NCBI RefSeq assembly: GCF_003589595.1
Contig: NW_020653855.1
Span: 2,968,091-3,032,090 of the forward strand
DNA length: 64,000 nt
Direction: 5' to 3'
Source of the DNA: Hyposmocoma kahamanoa
Taxonomy: Eukaryota > Arthropoda > Insecta > Lepidoptera > Cosmopterigidae
The first letter of the stretch is position 1, and every line of letters begins with the position of its first letter. The notes under the pieces are model-generated. The model searched no databases, had not been told where the DNA came from, and saw only the letters and a list, made by a program, of their open reading frames with translations. Below are positions 11,368 to 21,885 of this stretch, piece after piece. Position numbers and translations under genes: made by a program.

Positions 11368-11405
11368 AACTTTTGAGGTCGGTTTTTTAGTACTCTGTAC
11401 TGAGA
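11368..11405 (+). repeat. Family B repeat, 3' end only
   Basis: 'cttttgaggtcggttttttagt' with 'actctgtactgagattatt', the right-hand end of the full copy at 12031-12484. Confidence 0.75.
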
Positions 11406-12010
11406 TTATTCAATAACTGTTATTGTAAACTGTTGTCAGATAACCTGTTATATACATCTTGCATACAACATGGTAGTGATAGCGAATGAATATTGTGTTG
11501 AGCAGATAGTTACATTTTTCATAACTTTGATCTTTTCGCGTAACACGTAAGTAATTTTTGTTTTAAAGACAAATTTCGTAATTACAAGAAATTCTGCTAT
11601 ATTTTGTTATTGTAAATTCTAAATAGTTCACGAACACACACAGATTAGTTAAAAATAATAACTCCAGGACAGCGCAAACAAAGTGAAGCAATCAAATCAA
11701 AATCAAAGTCAAAATATGCCTTATTTCATAGGTAAGCAAATTGCACTTGATGTCGTCATACTGAGAAGAATGAGCAAGAAACTCTAGGGGTTGCTCTTTG
11801 TAAATAAACATTTGAATAGATTTATCATTACAATATTTAATTTAAACATCTTAGATCGAGAATAGCTGCAAGAGCTAAATGGGTCACTACCACGGATTTT
11901 TGTCATCCAATAAACCTCGAGAATGACAAATTTTGAATTTCAATCGGAATCTTGTTATAGAAGCGTATACATTGCCCCTTAAATGAATTTGAGACTTTAT
12001 GAAGACGACT
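11406..12010 (+). repeat. Dispersed repeat family E, longest copy
   Basis: Matches 1380-1810 over its left two thirds and 49620-49925 over its right half ('atcttagatcgagaata', 'gatttttgtcatcca', 'agaagcgtatacattgcccc'). No recognised frame. Confidence 0.65.
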
Positions 12011-12030
12011 GTCAAGAACAGCTAGTTTAT

Positions 12031-12484
12031 TTTTAACCGACTTCAAAAAAGGAGGAGGTTCTCAATTCGACTGTATGTTTTTTTGTATGTATGTTACGCG
12101 ATAACTCCGGTATTCGTGTACCGATTTCATGATTCTTTTTTTTGTTGGAGAAAGGGGGTACTTCCATAGTGGTCTCATTTCATTTTGAAGAAAATCATCT
12201 ACCTCTAAGGGAGGCTGTTCACGCACGAAGATTCCTTTTTATAAATAGCGCCTAAATTTTACTTTAGGAGCAATTATTTTAATGGTTGGTTTTGCTATTC
12301 TCCAAATCAAGGCGTTTTCCTCTCTCAATATATTTTGAGTAGTGAGAACCGATTTTTATTATCTCCTGTGTCACGTCCCGTATAGTGGCGAACTAGGGGA
12401 TATTCCATTAAAACTTAGCAAAAAGATATAATTTCACGTACTTTTGAGGTCTGTTTTTTTAGTACTCTGTACTGAGATTATTAT
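12031..12484 (+). repeat. Family B repeat, near-complete copy
   Basis: Reference plus-strand copy. It begins 'accgacttcaaaaaaggagg', contains 'gcgataactccggtattcgt', 'aaatagcgcctaaattttac', 'tattatctcctgtgtcac' and 'gtatagtggcgaactagggg', and ends 'agtactctgtactgagatta'. I recognise it as a repeat very common in lepidopteran genomes; its class is uncertain to me. Other full copies are at 19402-19858, 25622-26062 and 40376-40822 (all minus). Confidence 0.85.
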
Positions 12485-12579
12485 TCCTAGTATTAATGTT
12501 ATGTCTGTCACTATTTTTCATAAAAAAATACAATATTTTTCTTAACTTATATAAAATTTGCATAAATGTACTGTGACGT

Positions 12580-12630
12580 TTGTATAATATATATATATAT
12601 ATTTCTCTCTCATATATATATAAGAGAAAT
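12580..12630. repeat. TA microsatellite with hairpin
   Basis: A (ta) run at about 12585-12600, then 'atttctctctcatata' and 'tatataagagaaat', which can fold back on each other. Confidence 0.8.
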
Positions 12631-12754
12631 CTAAATTAGATAAACATAATAAGAATAATGTGCTAGACAAGCACACCAATGAGCTGGTCTTAAAATAGGC
12701 AATACCCTGTTACATAAATACTAGAGCAACGAAAATAACTTAAAGACGCTATAC

Positions 12755-12998
12755 TAGGGCTCCGTTACTCGTTCGAGGTTACGCGATAAGTGCCTACTGC
12801 TGAGTGTATCGCCGACAGTGCAAGCGCTCAGACAAGTCTTTCATTTACATTACAATTCTTGTACAACTACAGTATTCGGCTCCGCACGACTGCACACGGT
12901 GGGCAATGTTATTTTCACCTCTGTGAGCGCGTGCTTAGGTTCCTTTTTCCTTGTAGTGAGCGCCTGGTGTTTTTAGTCAGATTTAGTAGGCTATTATA
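12755..12998 (+). repeat. Dispersed repeat family D, copy 1
   Basis: Shares 'aagtgcctactgctgagtgt', 'tcggctccgcacgactgcac', 'tattttcacctctgtgagcg' and 'tagtgagcgcctggtg' with 17243-17455 and 22430-22640. The open frame is conserved between copies only because the DNA is. Class unknown. Confidence 0.75.
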
Positions 12999-12999
12999 A

Positions 13000-13515
13000 C
13001 GTAGCTATTTTCGATTTTGTATGAGAGTGACGTATCTGTTACATAGTAATAATTAAGCAATCTGTGACTATACCCAGAACACCCAAACGAAAATTAACAT
13101 TTCAAAAGTTCCTTCTCCAAAATGGTCCAACCGTAAATCGAACCCGTTACCTCCTCATACAGTACTAACCGCACATTATAATATTATAATTATTTTACAA
13201 CAATGTATAAAAATTTTTCCTGGGCCGCTTTTCTCCCGGAAATCCGTCTTATATTCTATTATCTACTTGTATATAAAAAATATGTATATAAGATACGTTT
13301 GTCCATCTGGGCGTTAAGAACCAATCACTTAACGATCCGTGGAGACGATCACGCTTGTTTAGGACGACTCATAAATTTTGATGCTTGCCCGTATGTAAAA
13401 GAGATACATATGTGCGAAGTGTTTTCCTTAAGAGTCTATACAACCTCAAAGGGCTTCAATCAATCACTTTGTAAAAAAGATGTAGTAGAATTGAGAATAT
13501 ACAGTGATAACTAGG
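13000..13515. other. No recognised feature
   Basis: 103-codon plus-strand frame at 13203-13514, Tyr/Leu-rich near its start and without a domain match; not called. Confidence 0.45.
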
Positions 13516-13522
13516 TTAAATA

Positions 13523-13620
13523 GAAAGGGGCACTACCACTGTGGGCGCAGTCACCCTGAGACATAACTTTTTTTTTTATATATAAAATATATTTTATAGT
13601 ATCAAGTGATGGGACGAACA
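13523..13620 (-). repeat. Family A repeat, two broken pieces
   Basis: 13523-13566 holds the internal 'aggggcactaccactgtggg' and 'gtcaccctgagacataa' wording. After a T/A-rich tract, 'atcaagtgatgggacgaaca' (about 13600-13620) is the family A 3' end on the minus strand. The middle is deleted. Confidence 0.65.
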
Positions 13621-13621
13621 T

Positions 13622-15195
13622 ATCCACAACACAGAACAATGTGGAACTCAAGCCTACGCCTAGCCCCCGGTGATGGAAAGGGGAAAGCGGAATTAAATCT
13701 TATAATTCCATCGCACACTCTCCGTGATATATCCTGTAAAATACCGATAATCTGTCAAATTTGGCAGTGTTCAAGACTCTGCAGCTTTGCCTCCACTAAT
13801 TGCGAGTCACCAAGCTTCTTGACACGGTTGTCAATTGAATCCAAAGTGGCCATACCAACTGGTAAGAAACATTCTAAAGGTGGCAGCAGTACTCCATGCA
13901 CGACCGGACTTGTGCTTGGTACAGCTAAAGCAACTGTCTCGGTGTGAAGTAACGCCTCACCCTGGAAAGGATCCCAGGCTTCCTTGCTGCATGTTTGGCC
14001 ATGGATTCAATGTATCTGCCGAAGTACAAATTGGACGACAGGTCCATTCCAAGTAGCTGGAGACAGTCGGCTATCGGAATGGATATATCACGAAAAGTCG
14101 GAGTCAACTCAAAGGGACTCCGTTCTTTTGGACAATAGACACGCCTGCGTTTTGATAGCGTTAAATTTGACAAGATTGGCATCGTCCCAACTGCAGACTG
14201 TCTTGAGTGTCAAATCCAAACGGCTAACCATGGATTCTCGACAAGACTGGATTTCCTCTCCACAACTGGATTTCCTCTCTACTGACCCTTGCATTGGTCA
14301 AGTTCCTATCATCTTTCTAATTTTTGTACCTATGTACAACTGTGTTGTCATCAGCATACGCAAAGGTATCTGGAATTAACATATCATTGATATGCAGCAG
14401 AAAGATAGTTGCAGACATTATGGAACCCTGAGGAATCTATCGCCATATGTTCCGAAGAATTGACGCTCGCTCAAGAGATCCGAGATCCAATTGCAAAGGT
14501 CAGTGGGAAGCCCATAAGGGGGAAGCTTACTTAAAAGGCTTACGTGCCAGACCCTGTCAAAAGGCTTTAGAAATATCCAAAGACACTGCAAGTGCTTCAC
14601 CTTGCTTTTCTATAGCCTCGCTATGGAACGAGTCACATCACATGTCACATATGGATGTGACAGGCATACATAAGAAGATCCCCAGTTGATCGCCCTCGTC
14701 GGAATCCGTACTGGCGACTGAAGAGATCGTTGTCTTCAAGGTACGACAGGAGACGGTTGTTGAGTACACGTTCCATAGTCTTGCAGAGTATGGAAGTGAC
14801 TTAGATAGGTCTATAGTTGACAGAGTCCGCTCTGCTTCCCTTTTTCGGCACAGTTTGTACGTTTGCAAGCTTCCAGGACCTGGGAACTACACCAGTCTCA
14901 AGTGAGAGGCGGTACAGGCGTAGGCGTGTGAGAACAGGAGACAACTCAGACGCACAGTTACGTGGGACTAGTGCTGGAATTCCATCTGGCCCGCTTTATT
15001 CACGTCTATATTCCGCAGAGTTGTAAGTACCTCTTTTTGGCGAATTGGCGCCATAGTGCAGCCAGTTTGAAGTAATATGAGATCCAGACGCGAGCTCTTG
15101 CAAAGGATGAGGCAAAAAAATTTGCCTTGTTTTCGGCAGTGTAGGCCAGCGTGCCGTCCGGCCTCAGCAGAGGTGGCATAGATGGGCGACAAAAG
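13622..15195 (-). pseudogene. LINE ORF2 (jockey/CR1-like reverse transcriptase), decayed
   Basis: Longest retrotransposon remnant. In transcription order (high to low coordinate) I read: 'MPPLLRPDGTLAYTAENKA' (about 15190-15110); an NYRPI-like segment and 'CKTMERVLNNRLLSYLED' in mixed frames (about 14830-14720); 'KPFDRVWHVSLLSKLPPYGL' with 'WISDLLSER' (about 14565-14450); 'ANLVKFNAIKTQACLLSKR' (about 14180-14120); 'LQLLGMDLSSNLYFGRYIES' with 'RRYFTPRQLL' (about 14065-13927); and a FHxxVLDIP-type tail near 13650. These are fingers, palm and thumb pieces of a non-LTR RT. The YADD box was not found, and many frameshifts and stops make it dead. The same family supplies the 21.5, 44.1 and 52.4 kb tails. 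Confidence 0.88.
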
Positions 15196-15500
15196 TTAGT
15201 TAGTAACTTTATATTTAAAGATGTTTTGTTTAAAAAATTAATTTCTGGCGTCGCCATTTTCACTACGCATACACAATACGGAAGCGTGCGCGTGCGTGCG
15301 ATCGGAGCGCCTGATCGAACTGATAAAAATTTGATTACTATAGAAAAAAAAAGTATTTGTATAACGGTTTTTGTAAAAACAAACACCATTATACAAATTC
15401 TTTTTAGGGTCGTGCTCGCGCCGCCGCAACGCCGCCGCCACCGACACTTTTTCTTCGGCGCGCCGCCGCCGGTTGGTCTATTATCGACGCTCATATTTAT
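15196..15500. other. GC-rich insertion between LINE and family A repeat
   Basis: 15405-15480 is strongly CpG-rich with repeated gccgcc units, in otherwise A+T-rich DNA. 15355-15395 has a partial inverted symmetry ('gtataacggtttttgtaaaa' against 'aacaccattatacaaat'). The 174-codon minus frame and 136-codon plus frame that cross it are low-complexity Arg-rich or spill into flanking repeats; not called as genes. Possibly a separate small element. Confidence 0.45.
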
Positions 15501-15502
15501 AA

Positions 15503-15746
15503 GCAACACGCCTAACAATTTCAGTGTCACTCAGAGCTCTAAATCGCAAAGATCTGAGTAGCACTGACAATGCCCCCGTCACCCTGATTCATTCACAAGT
15601 CACATGTGCCTGTAATTTCACCAGCACCCTTACCCTTAAAAACCGGAACGCAGTAATACTGACATTACTGCTTGGCGGCAAAAATAGTACTGCAAGGTGG
15701 CAGGCTTCCCTGGACGAACTCTTTCACAAGGAGCTCTACTGCTACC
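15503..15746 (-). repeat. Family A repeat, minus copy
   Basis: Contains 'tgtcactcagagctctaaat', 'gcctgtaatttcaccagcac', 'cattactgcttggcggca' and ends 'caaggagctctactgcta'. Lacks the gggacgaac end. Confidence 0.85.
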
Positions 15747-16418
15747 ATCATCTAGTATCTCATCAAACATTAGCTCTCTTTATTCGTTATTGTAAAGCAT
15801 CAAAGTCTTTAAGTCGCGTATACTTACACATAGACAAATCGTTTCGTGAAGTGGGCTCGACTATGCGATTTTGCGTCGCTTCCGCTGCCGCTGACTGTAC
15901 TTGTTTACTGTTGTATATTAAGCTGGTTGTACTAGCGTTAGTATTGAGTATTTTGATAAAATGGATTCCATATTCCGTGACGTAAGCAACATCGGTCTAA
16001 CATGGAATTGTACAAACACATTTATGTTCGTATTTACATTGTTTAATAAGTGAGTCAATGCTATTACAATTTTGACTATTGTTTGCTTGGCGTTGTAAAA
16101 TATAATTATAAGTATGTTTAACTCCCGACGCATAATAATATCCGGAAGACGACTAGAGTAGCGACGGGGGAGTTTGTATGTTGCTAATACTAATCATTCG
16201 AATGGACAAATTATTTGTCTAAGTCGAATCCAAGCACAATCATTCGACTCGAGTTGAATGATTAAAATAATCTTAATATTTGCTAAGTACTAACTATATT
16301 TAATTAAGGACCTCTCGAGGGGTATAGGCGTCCTCCAGTAATTTGCAAGCTTTGCGGTTTAATCAACCACGATTTACGGGCTGTTTTCTCAATCTCGTCA
16401 TGCCAACGTATGTTTTTT
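15747..16418. other. No recognised feature
   Basis: Short imperfect inverted 'taatcattcgaatgg' (about 16190-16204) and 'gttgaatgatta' (about 16252-16263). Nothing else supportable. Confidence 0.45.
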
Positions 16419-16419
16419 T

Positions 16420-16560
16420 ACAAGTCGTGCGCGTGATGGTAAGCTACACGCCTGTCCATAACAGTTACAGTGCCACTCAGAGCGTTAAATTGCAAAGATC
16501 TGAGGGGCACTACCACTGCGCCCGTCACCCTGAGACATAAGTTGACAAGTCCCATGAGCA
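16420..16560 (-). repeat. Family A repeat, truncated minus copy
   Basis: 'gtgatggtaagctacacgcc', 'cataacagttacagtgccac' and 'gacataagttgacaagtccc'. The part toward the agcagtagagctcc end is missing. Confidence 0.85.
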
Positions 16561-16821
16561 GTTGTGAGCTGATGGCATGTCGATAGCGTAGTGTTAACCA
16601 TTTGGCAAAAAAAGATAACATTTAATTTGAAAATCTAATTGCTAATTAAACGAGATAAATATTAAAACATGCATAGTAATTTCCACTATAGTTTTAGTAA
16701 GGCAACACCGATCGTTAGTAATTGAGTGGATGAACGCCATTCTACTGACACTATTGAGACTCAACTGCCATTGCAACTGGAATTTAGCAGAGTAACAAAT
16801 ATATATATTTTTATGAGACTC

Positions 16822-17105
16822 ATGTGACGGGACGAACAACTCGCCCACCTGGTGCTATGTGCCACACCTGTCCATAACAGTTGCAGTACCGCTCAGTACT
16901 TTAAATCATAAAGATCTGAGGAGCACTGCCGCTGCACCCGTCACTCTGAGACATATTTTTACAAGTCTCGTGTGCCTGTAAATTCACCAGCGCCCTTACG
17001 CTTCATAACGGGAACGCAGTAATGTTCACATTACTGCTTGGCGGTAGACAGAGGTAAGGTGGCAGTACTTACCTGATCGAACTCTTCACGAGGAGCTCTA
17101 CTACT
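16822..17105 (-). repeat. Family A repeat, near-complete minus copy
   Basis: From 'gtgacgggacgaacaact' to 'acgaggagctctactac'. Shares the variant 'ctggtgctatgtgccac' and 'gtactttaaatcataaagat' with the 46204-46470 copy, so these two are one subfamily. Confidence 0.88.
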
Positions 17106-17114
17106 TATAGTTAA

Positions 17115-17215
17115 AACTTAAATTGAGTGTTCGATTTTTGTATTAATAATTACAAACAAATTAGTGGAGTAATTTCACATAAAAATAATTGAATATCAAT
17201 TCAATAAAAATTTAA
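17115..17215 (+). repeat. SINE F tail
   Basis: 'gagtgttcgatttttgtatt' with 'attagtggagtaatttcaca' and 'attgaatatcaattcaataa', the 3' part of family F without the tRNA-like head. Confidence 0.75.
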
Positions 17216-17242
17216 ACTTAAATTGAAATTTATAAACACTTA

Positions 17243-17455
17243 TCCAGGGATCTGTCACTCGCTCAAGATTACGTCATAAATACCTACCGCTGAGTGTACC
17301 GACGTCGGCACAAGCGTTCACACAAGTCTTTCGTTTATGAGCATTCGGCTCCGCACGATTGCACACGGCGGGCAACCTTATTTTCACCTCTCTGAGCGCG
17401 TACTTAGGTTTCTTTTTCCTCGTAGTGAGCGCCTGGTGCATTACTCAGAATTATT
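17243..17455 (+). repeat. Dispersed repeat family D, copy 2
   Basis: 'acctaccgctgagtgtaccg', 'acgtcggcacaagcgttcac', 'cattcggctccgcacgattg' and 'cgtagtgagcgcctggtgca'. Confidence 0.75.
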
Positions 17456-18295
17456 ATGAGATATTTGATTTTGATTTAAATTTTGTAGGAAAGTGATGTA
17501 TCTATTAAGTAATTTGTGGCACTCGTATGTCCCTGGCCTCTATTGCTACTAATATTATCATAATTGCAATGTAATCTCAGTGGAGTCTTAATGGAATTAC
17601 ATAGACCAGTTTCCAGAAAATGAGCAGACTATGGGGTCCTGTTTTTTGGCTGTATCTAGGTACTTTACACTATTCACACAACGTTTATTACGTTTCAAAA
17701 ATTCGCTTCCATATCGTTTCGCTGCAATGTAAATGGAGCTTTAACATTTAAATCTGCTCTTTATCGTTTACACACTAGGACGGTCCAAAATGTCTAACTA
17801 AGCCCTTGACCGTACGTAATTCGCTGAAACGAAAACTAAATTTAATAAACTTCAGTGCCTTTCGTTATTAATTCTCTAGATAATGAAGAAAATTTCATTC
17901 CAGTTTATTTCTGTAACGGTCTGTATGAATGTGTTCGCCAAGGATGAGTGGACAAGACTGGTCTTGTCTTTAACATTTGTTGGTTTGTCTGGACAAAATG
18001 TGCCTACAGGCTTTATTTAACCCGTTCATTGACAGTAACGGCTTTCATTACGATCACCATCAACTCAAGAATACAAGATATTAATTCGCTGAAAAATGTA
18101 GTTAACAATGCAAGTCTTATAGTATATTATATTAGATCTTACATTTCGCCAAAACTTGGCTTGCGAACATTTTGCACAATGCTGATTTCACTTTCGACGT
18201 AGCATGCACTAAAGTTAAATTAAAACAATAACATAAACAAACTACAACAATTGGAATTTAACCAGAAAATAAGAAGTCAGAAATAGAACATACGA
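17456..18295. other. No recognised feature
   Basis: 84-codon frame at 17948-18202 has no domain. Nothing supportable. Confidence 0.45.
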
Positions 18296-18515
18296 TATTT
18301 AAATTTTACGCTTTATGTTATCAAGTAAAAAATCATTAATATTGTAATAGCGTTGAGTAACAAACAAATCGTGCAATTTCATTTTAAATTGTCTACGATT
18401 TAATTCTTTAACAGCATTCGGAAATTTATTAAATAATTTGGGTGTTAATATGAACATCGTTCTACTGTAAAATTCCAAGTTGGGGCGTTGTTTGCGCCAT
18501 ATTTTCATTTTATTC
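18296..18515 (-). pseudogene. LINE reverse-transcriptase C-terminus
   Basis: The minus frame from about 18508 to 18299 reads 'RPNLEFYSRTMFILTPKLFN' then Lys-Phe-Pro-Asn-Ala-Val-Lys and ends Arg-Tyr-Tyr-Asn-Ile-Asn-Asp-Phe-Leu. The 'P.lfN.lP..i' and 'YYsiNdFL' patterns are the usual tail of insect non-LTR RT proteins. 5'-truncated with no upstream RT core, though the visible 69-codon frame is intact. Confidence 0.72.
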
Positions 18516-18639
18516 CTTGTGTTTCTAGGATATCTAGTTTTTACTATATTAAAGTTGTTTACATTTTGTTTCTAATAAACAAAGGCCTCGTAAATATACA
18601 TCGAAAGTAGGGTTAATATCTCCAGTTTCCTAAAGTAAG

Positions 18640-18812
18640 ATACACAACTCTCTCGCTGACCCACACCACACATGGCCCAGGCGAGGAGTTAGGCCATTTT
18701 CCGCTGCGTTGGACCAATGCGGGTTGGGGACTTCGCACGTTTTCCTAGGGTTGTGAACCTTCTTTAACGAGCAGGTTTCATAACGACGTTTTTCTTCACC
18801 TAAAGGATGTTT
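18640..18812 (+). repeat. Dispersed repeat family C, partial
   Basis: 'cccaggcgaggagttaggcc', 'caatgcgggttggggacttc' and 'gagcaggtttcataacgacg'. Confidence 0.65.
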
Positions 18813-19200
18813 GTACTGGTATAGATTTTGATATATTTTCATATATTTAAACAATTTTAAGAGATGTCCTCAGCATTTGTTATTTCGTTTTAAATTTTCG
18901 TAATGAATGATTTTAAAATTTACTTAATTTTTTATATTTTCGTATTTTTACGTATTATTTTGATTATTTCATAATATTATTCATTCATAATTCATCCGAT
19001 AATTCCCCTATTTCATATCATTACTTAATTACTTGTGTATCTGTAATGTACCATGTTCAATAATTAAATAAATAAAAGCTCACGGTAAACTTTGTTTTAC
19101 CCCTCGGTAGTTTAAACCATTAGGCTGTCACGGCTTTTCCCTATGTTAGACCTGGAAGCTGATCTATCTGGTGATCTTCACATTTAATGACACATTATTT
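18813..19200. other. A+T-rich spacer
   Basis: 18835-19080 is very A/T-rich. Nothing recognised. Confidence 0.5.
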
Positions 19201-19205
19201 ATGTA

Positions 19206-19390
19206 TTAGTAGTAGAGCTCCTTGTGAAAGAGTTCGTCCAGGGAAGTACATCATTATTGCGTTCCGGTTTGAAGCGTCAGCTTAAGACGAGCGCAGTGCC
19301 AGTGCCCCTAAGGTCTTTGCGTTTTAAAACTCTGTGCCGCACTGCAAATGTTATAGACAGGCGTGTAGCTCGCTGTCAGGCGCACGACTT
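19206..19390 (+). repeat. Family A repeat, internally deleted plus copy
   Basis: Starts 'agtagtagagctccttgtga' and ends 'cgctgtcaggcgcacgactt'. The scaffold between gggaagtac and cattattgcg is shortened. Directly abuts a minus-strand family B copy. Confidence 0.85.
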
Positions 19391-19401
19391 GAAATTATGT
19401 A

Positions 19402-19858
19402 ATCTCAATACAGAGTACTAAAAAAACCGTCCTCAAAAGTACGTGGAATTACATATAATTACCATGTTTTATTGAAATCGGTTACCGGGTAGTGCGCAAA
19501 CCCGGATTCATCCCCTAGTTCGCCACTAAAATATAATAAAAATCGGTTCTCTCTTCTCAAAGTATATTGAGGGAGATAAACGCCTTCAATTGGAGAATAG
19601 CAAAATCAACCATTAAAATAATTGCTGCTTATAATAAAATTTAGGCGCTATTTATAAAAATGAATCGTCATGCGTGAACACCCAGCCTTGGAGGTGGATG
19701 ATTTTCTTCAAAATTAAATGGGACCACCATGGACCCTCTTTCTAACAAAAAAGATTCATGAAAATCGGTTCACAAATACCGGAGTTACCGTGTAACATAC
19801 ATACAAAAAAAACATACAGTTCAATTGAGAACCTCCTCCTTTTTTTGAAGTCGGTTAA
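19402..19858 (-). repeat. Family B repeat, near-complete minus copy
   Basis: From 'aatctcaatacagagtacta' to 'cctcctcctttttttgaagt' and 'cggtta'. Retains the section 'aatcggttaccgggtagtgc' and 'ccggattcatcccctag' that 12031-12484 has partly lost. Confidence 0.85.
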
Positions 19859-19867
19859 CAAAAAATC

Positions 19868-20071
19868 ATGCGTAATGTAACGTGTCCCCCATGGTACCTG
19901 CGCAGCGTTAACCTCCATATAGATTTACGTCTCCCCACAATAGCCCAATTCATGAAACGGGCATGGAAAACGTGTTTCGACTGTATTTCTCACCACACCA
20001 AACCCCTCGTAGTTGCTGTTGCCAAGTACGTCCCCCTCAGGGAACACCCTCTCAGGCTCGCAACTTAAATT
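19868..20071 (+). pseudogene. LINE (jockey-type) C-terminal fragment
   Basis: Reads Pro-Pro-Trp-Tyr-Leu-Arg-Ser-Val-Asn-Leu-His-Ile-Asp-Leu, then 'RLPTIAQFMKRAWKTCFDC' and His-His-Thr-Lys-Pro-Leu-Val-Val-Ala-Val-Ala. The 'PW..RN..LH.DL..PTI..F.k.as..fFd.a..H.NpLv..A' pattern is the C-terminal tail of jockey-clade RT proteins. Only the last ~65 codons remain. It ends just before the TTAA element. Confidence 0.75.
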
Positions 20072-20081
20072 ATTATACGGA

Positions 20082-20979
20082 TTAAGGGCCTTCAGCTCGC
20101 CCTTTTGTCCCGTGACGCAGTCAAGGTCAGCGGCAAAATATCCTTAAGAAAAAAGCTGAGGTCAAAATACCGAAGAATAAACGAAAAGGTCGAATCCAGT
20201 GACCATAGTCGGAATTACTTTATTGACACTGCATGACCAGTTAACTTTTTATTTTCAGTTATTTGTTTTTTAAATAACATTCCGAAGAATATATTAAGAT
20301 TATCATTTCCTAAGTTTAAAACTTACACTACAAGTATTTTAATTGAAAAGTTTGTAATACGACAAAATTGAAGAGTATCTGTTAAATATAACTGAGATAA
20401 AGATGTATGTAAAGACGACACGAGTCTTGATTCCACACAATTATGATTCAAAGTGTATTTATTCCACAGCATTTAAGTTTATTTGAAAACAGCAATCCTT
20501 AGAGAGTCTTGCTCGTACCGCTCAGGAAGGTCAGCGTAGTGAACAAGCAGTAGCTTAAAAAATAATGTTTTCAAGTCATTGACTTCCAAATAAACAAGTG
20601 TAAAAATTTTACAGGAATAAATGATTATTTGAGTTTGACTTTTTATATTGTTTTTGTGTGTACTGGCTCACGAAGGGAGCGTTTTGATTTTTTTTATTAT
20701 ACCTAGTCATCACTTGAACGAACAAGCGAACGAACGAACATTAATTTTTTTACATTTATTTAGAAAATAAAGCTGTGAAGTTGCGTACGGTGCTTCGACC
20801 ATGAATGGCAGTTGATGGTAGCGACAGCGTAAAATGCTTGACTCCAAGAAGTTGCCTTATTTGCTCTGTAAGAGCGCGAAGGATCGTCCTAGCGGTTGAA
20901 GAGATTTATCGGTCCTTTTGTTTCTAGTTGATGGTCCTGACTGCTCCTCCGTACAAAAGGGCGAGCTGAAGGGTCTTAA
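20082..20979. mobile_element. 890-bp TIR element flanked by TTAA
   Basis: Terminal inverted repeats 20086-20108 ('cttcagctcgcccttttgt' core) and 20953-20975 ('acaaaagggcgagctgaag' core) match at about 20 of 23 positions. Each is bounded by TTAA (20082-20085 and 20976-20979). TTAA target duplications are characteristic of piggyBac-type elements. The interior has no transposase frame, so this would be a non-autonomous derivative; assignment rests on the ends only. Confidence 0.72.
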
Positions 20980-21254
20980 CCCTTCTTATCGATACATTCT
21001 TTGTTCAACTACTTAAGGTTCGAAAAATCTTAACAAGACGTTTTACAACATCGATCCGCGCCATCTGTCGGCATCGTTTCCATCGAGCTTAGTATTAATT
21101 TTTTCTTTTTTGTTTCAGGTACGGAATACATTCATCCACTCTATCGTTGGAATAAGTATGGAATGTAATTTACAAATATATCAGTCAATTTTACTTCCCT
21201 CCCGAATCTAGACTTCCTATTCCCGGTACTAGAGTCAATTTCTAACTACAAAAT

Positions 21255-21372
21255 TATATCAAAAAAATTAGAGGATCGAACGAGAAACACAGGGCTGGCA
21301 ACTACCTCGAGCAACGTATCAGCATAGCTGTACAAAGGGGAACGCTGTTAACGTTTGGGGACCCAATTTCAA
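21255..21372 (+). pseudogene. Second copy of the AIQRGNAVN retroelement fragment
   Basis: 'agggctggcaactacct' then 'cagcatagctgtacaaaggg' and 'gaacgctgttaacg' parallel 5100-5165 and translate to Arg-Ala-Gly-Asn-Tyr-Leu, Arg-Ile-Ser-Ile-Ala-Val-Gln-Arg-Gly-Asn-Ala-Val-Asn. Short relic. Confidence 0.65.
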
Positions 21373-21439
21373 CTATTTAATTAAGCCTCAGGCCTTGTGC
21401 AACGGGCGAATAGCACTATGTAGCGCGGTATAGCATTAC

Positions 21440-21885
21440 TAGTATAGCGTTATATGTTGTGGATATACCCAAGATTCGCACGAAACGTTACTCTTGCAAA
21501 TTTATAAAACGTACGGCATTAGAGTGGAATTCTCTGGCTACAGATTTGTTTCCTGACCTTTCCGGGTCTTTTCTATGTGATAGTGAATAGACATTTTTTT
21601 TATTGAGGGACAAGCAGTTACACATGTTATGAGAAAAAAGACATATTTAAAATTAACAATATCTAAACCTATAGTCCCGTAAATATACTTTAAATAAAAC
21701 AAAAAGATAACCCGGGAAATTGGTACAATTATATACATATAGGTATGTACAACAACGAAACCAAAATTTAATTTAAAAAAAAGGAAATAAAAAGTTACAG
21801 ACATTATAATATAGGTGTGCTTGCTCTATCGTCGACCTGATCGTCACTTTGTTTCAGGCGAGATGGCAGTCAAATGCGCTTTTAT
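21440..21885 (+). pseudogene. LINE 3' end with a 203-bp retroposon inserted
   Basis: Reads Val-Asp-Ile-Pro-Lys-Ile-Arg-Thr-Lys-Arg-Tyr (about 21460-21490) and Leu-Glu-Trp-Asn-Ser-Leu-Ala, as in the 52.4-kb copy. At 21596-21798 a foreign block interrupts it, flanked by the direct repeat agacatt (21589-21595 and 21799-21805). The LINE 3' UTR resumes with 'aggtgtgcttgctctatcgt' and 'cgacctgatcgtcactttg'. Confidence 0.75.
21596..21798 (-). mobile_element. Retroposed insert with AATAAA tail
   Basis: Minus-strand reading ends 'tccctcaataaa' followed by A residues (the T run at 21596-21603), bounded by a 7-bp target-site duplication. This looks like a reverse-transcribed polyadenylated 3' end. The source transcript is not recognised; the overlapping 88-codon minus frame is not convincing as a protein. 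Confidence 0.6.

Noticed and set aside
13606..14379. Plus-strand frames of 113 and 131 codons
   Set aside because: Antisense shadows of the minus-strand LINE ORF2 relic.
15006..15530. 174-codon minus frame, the longest open frame in the window
   Set aside because: It crosses a family A repeat end, a GCC-rich tract and the start of a LINE relic; composition follows the DNA repeats and only its last part has LINE similarity.
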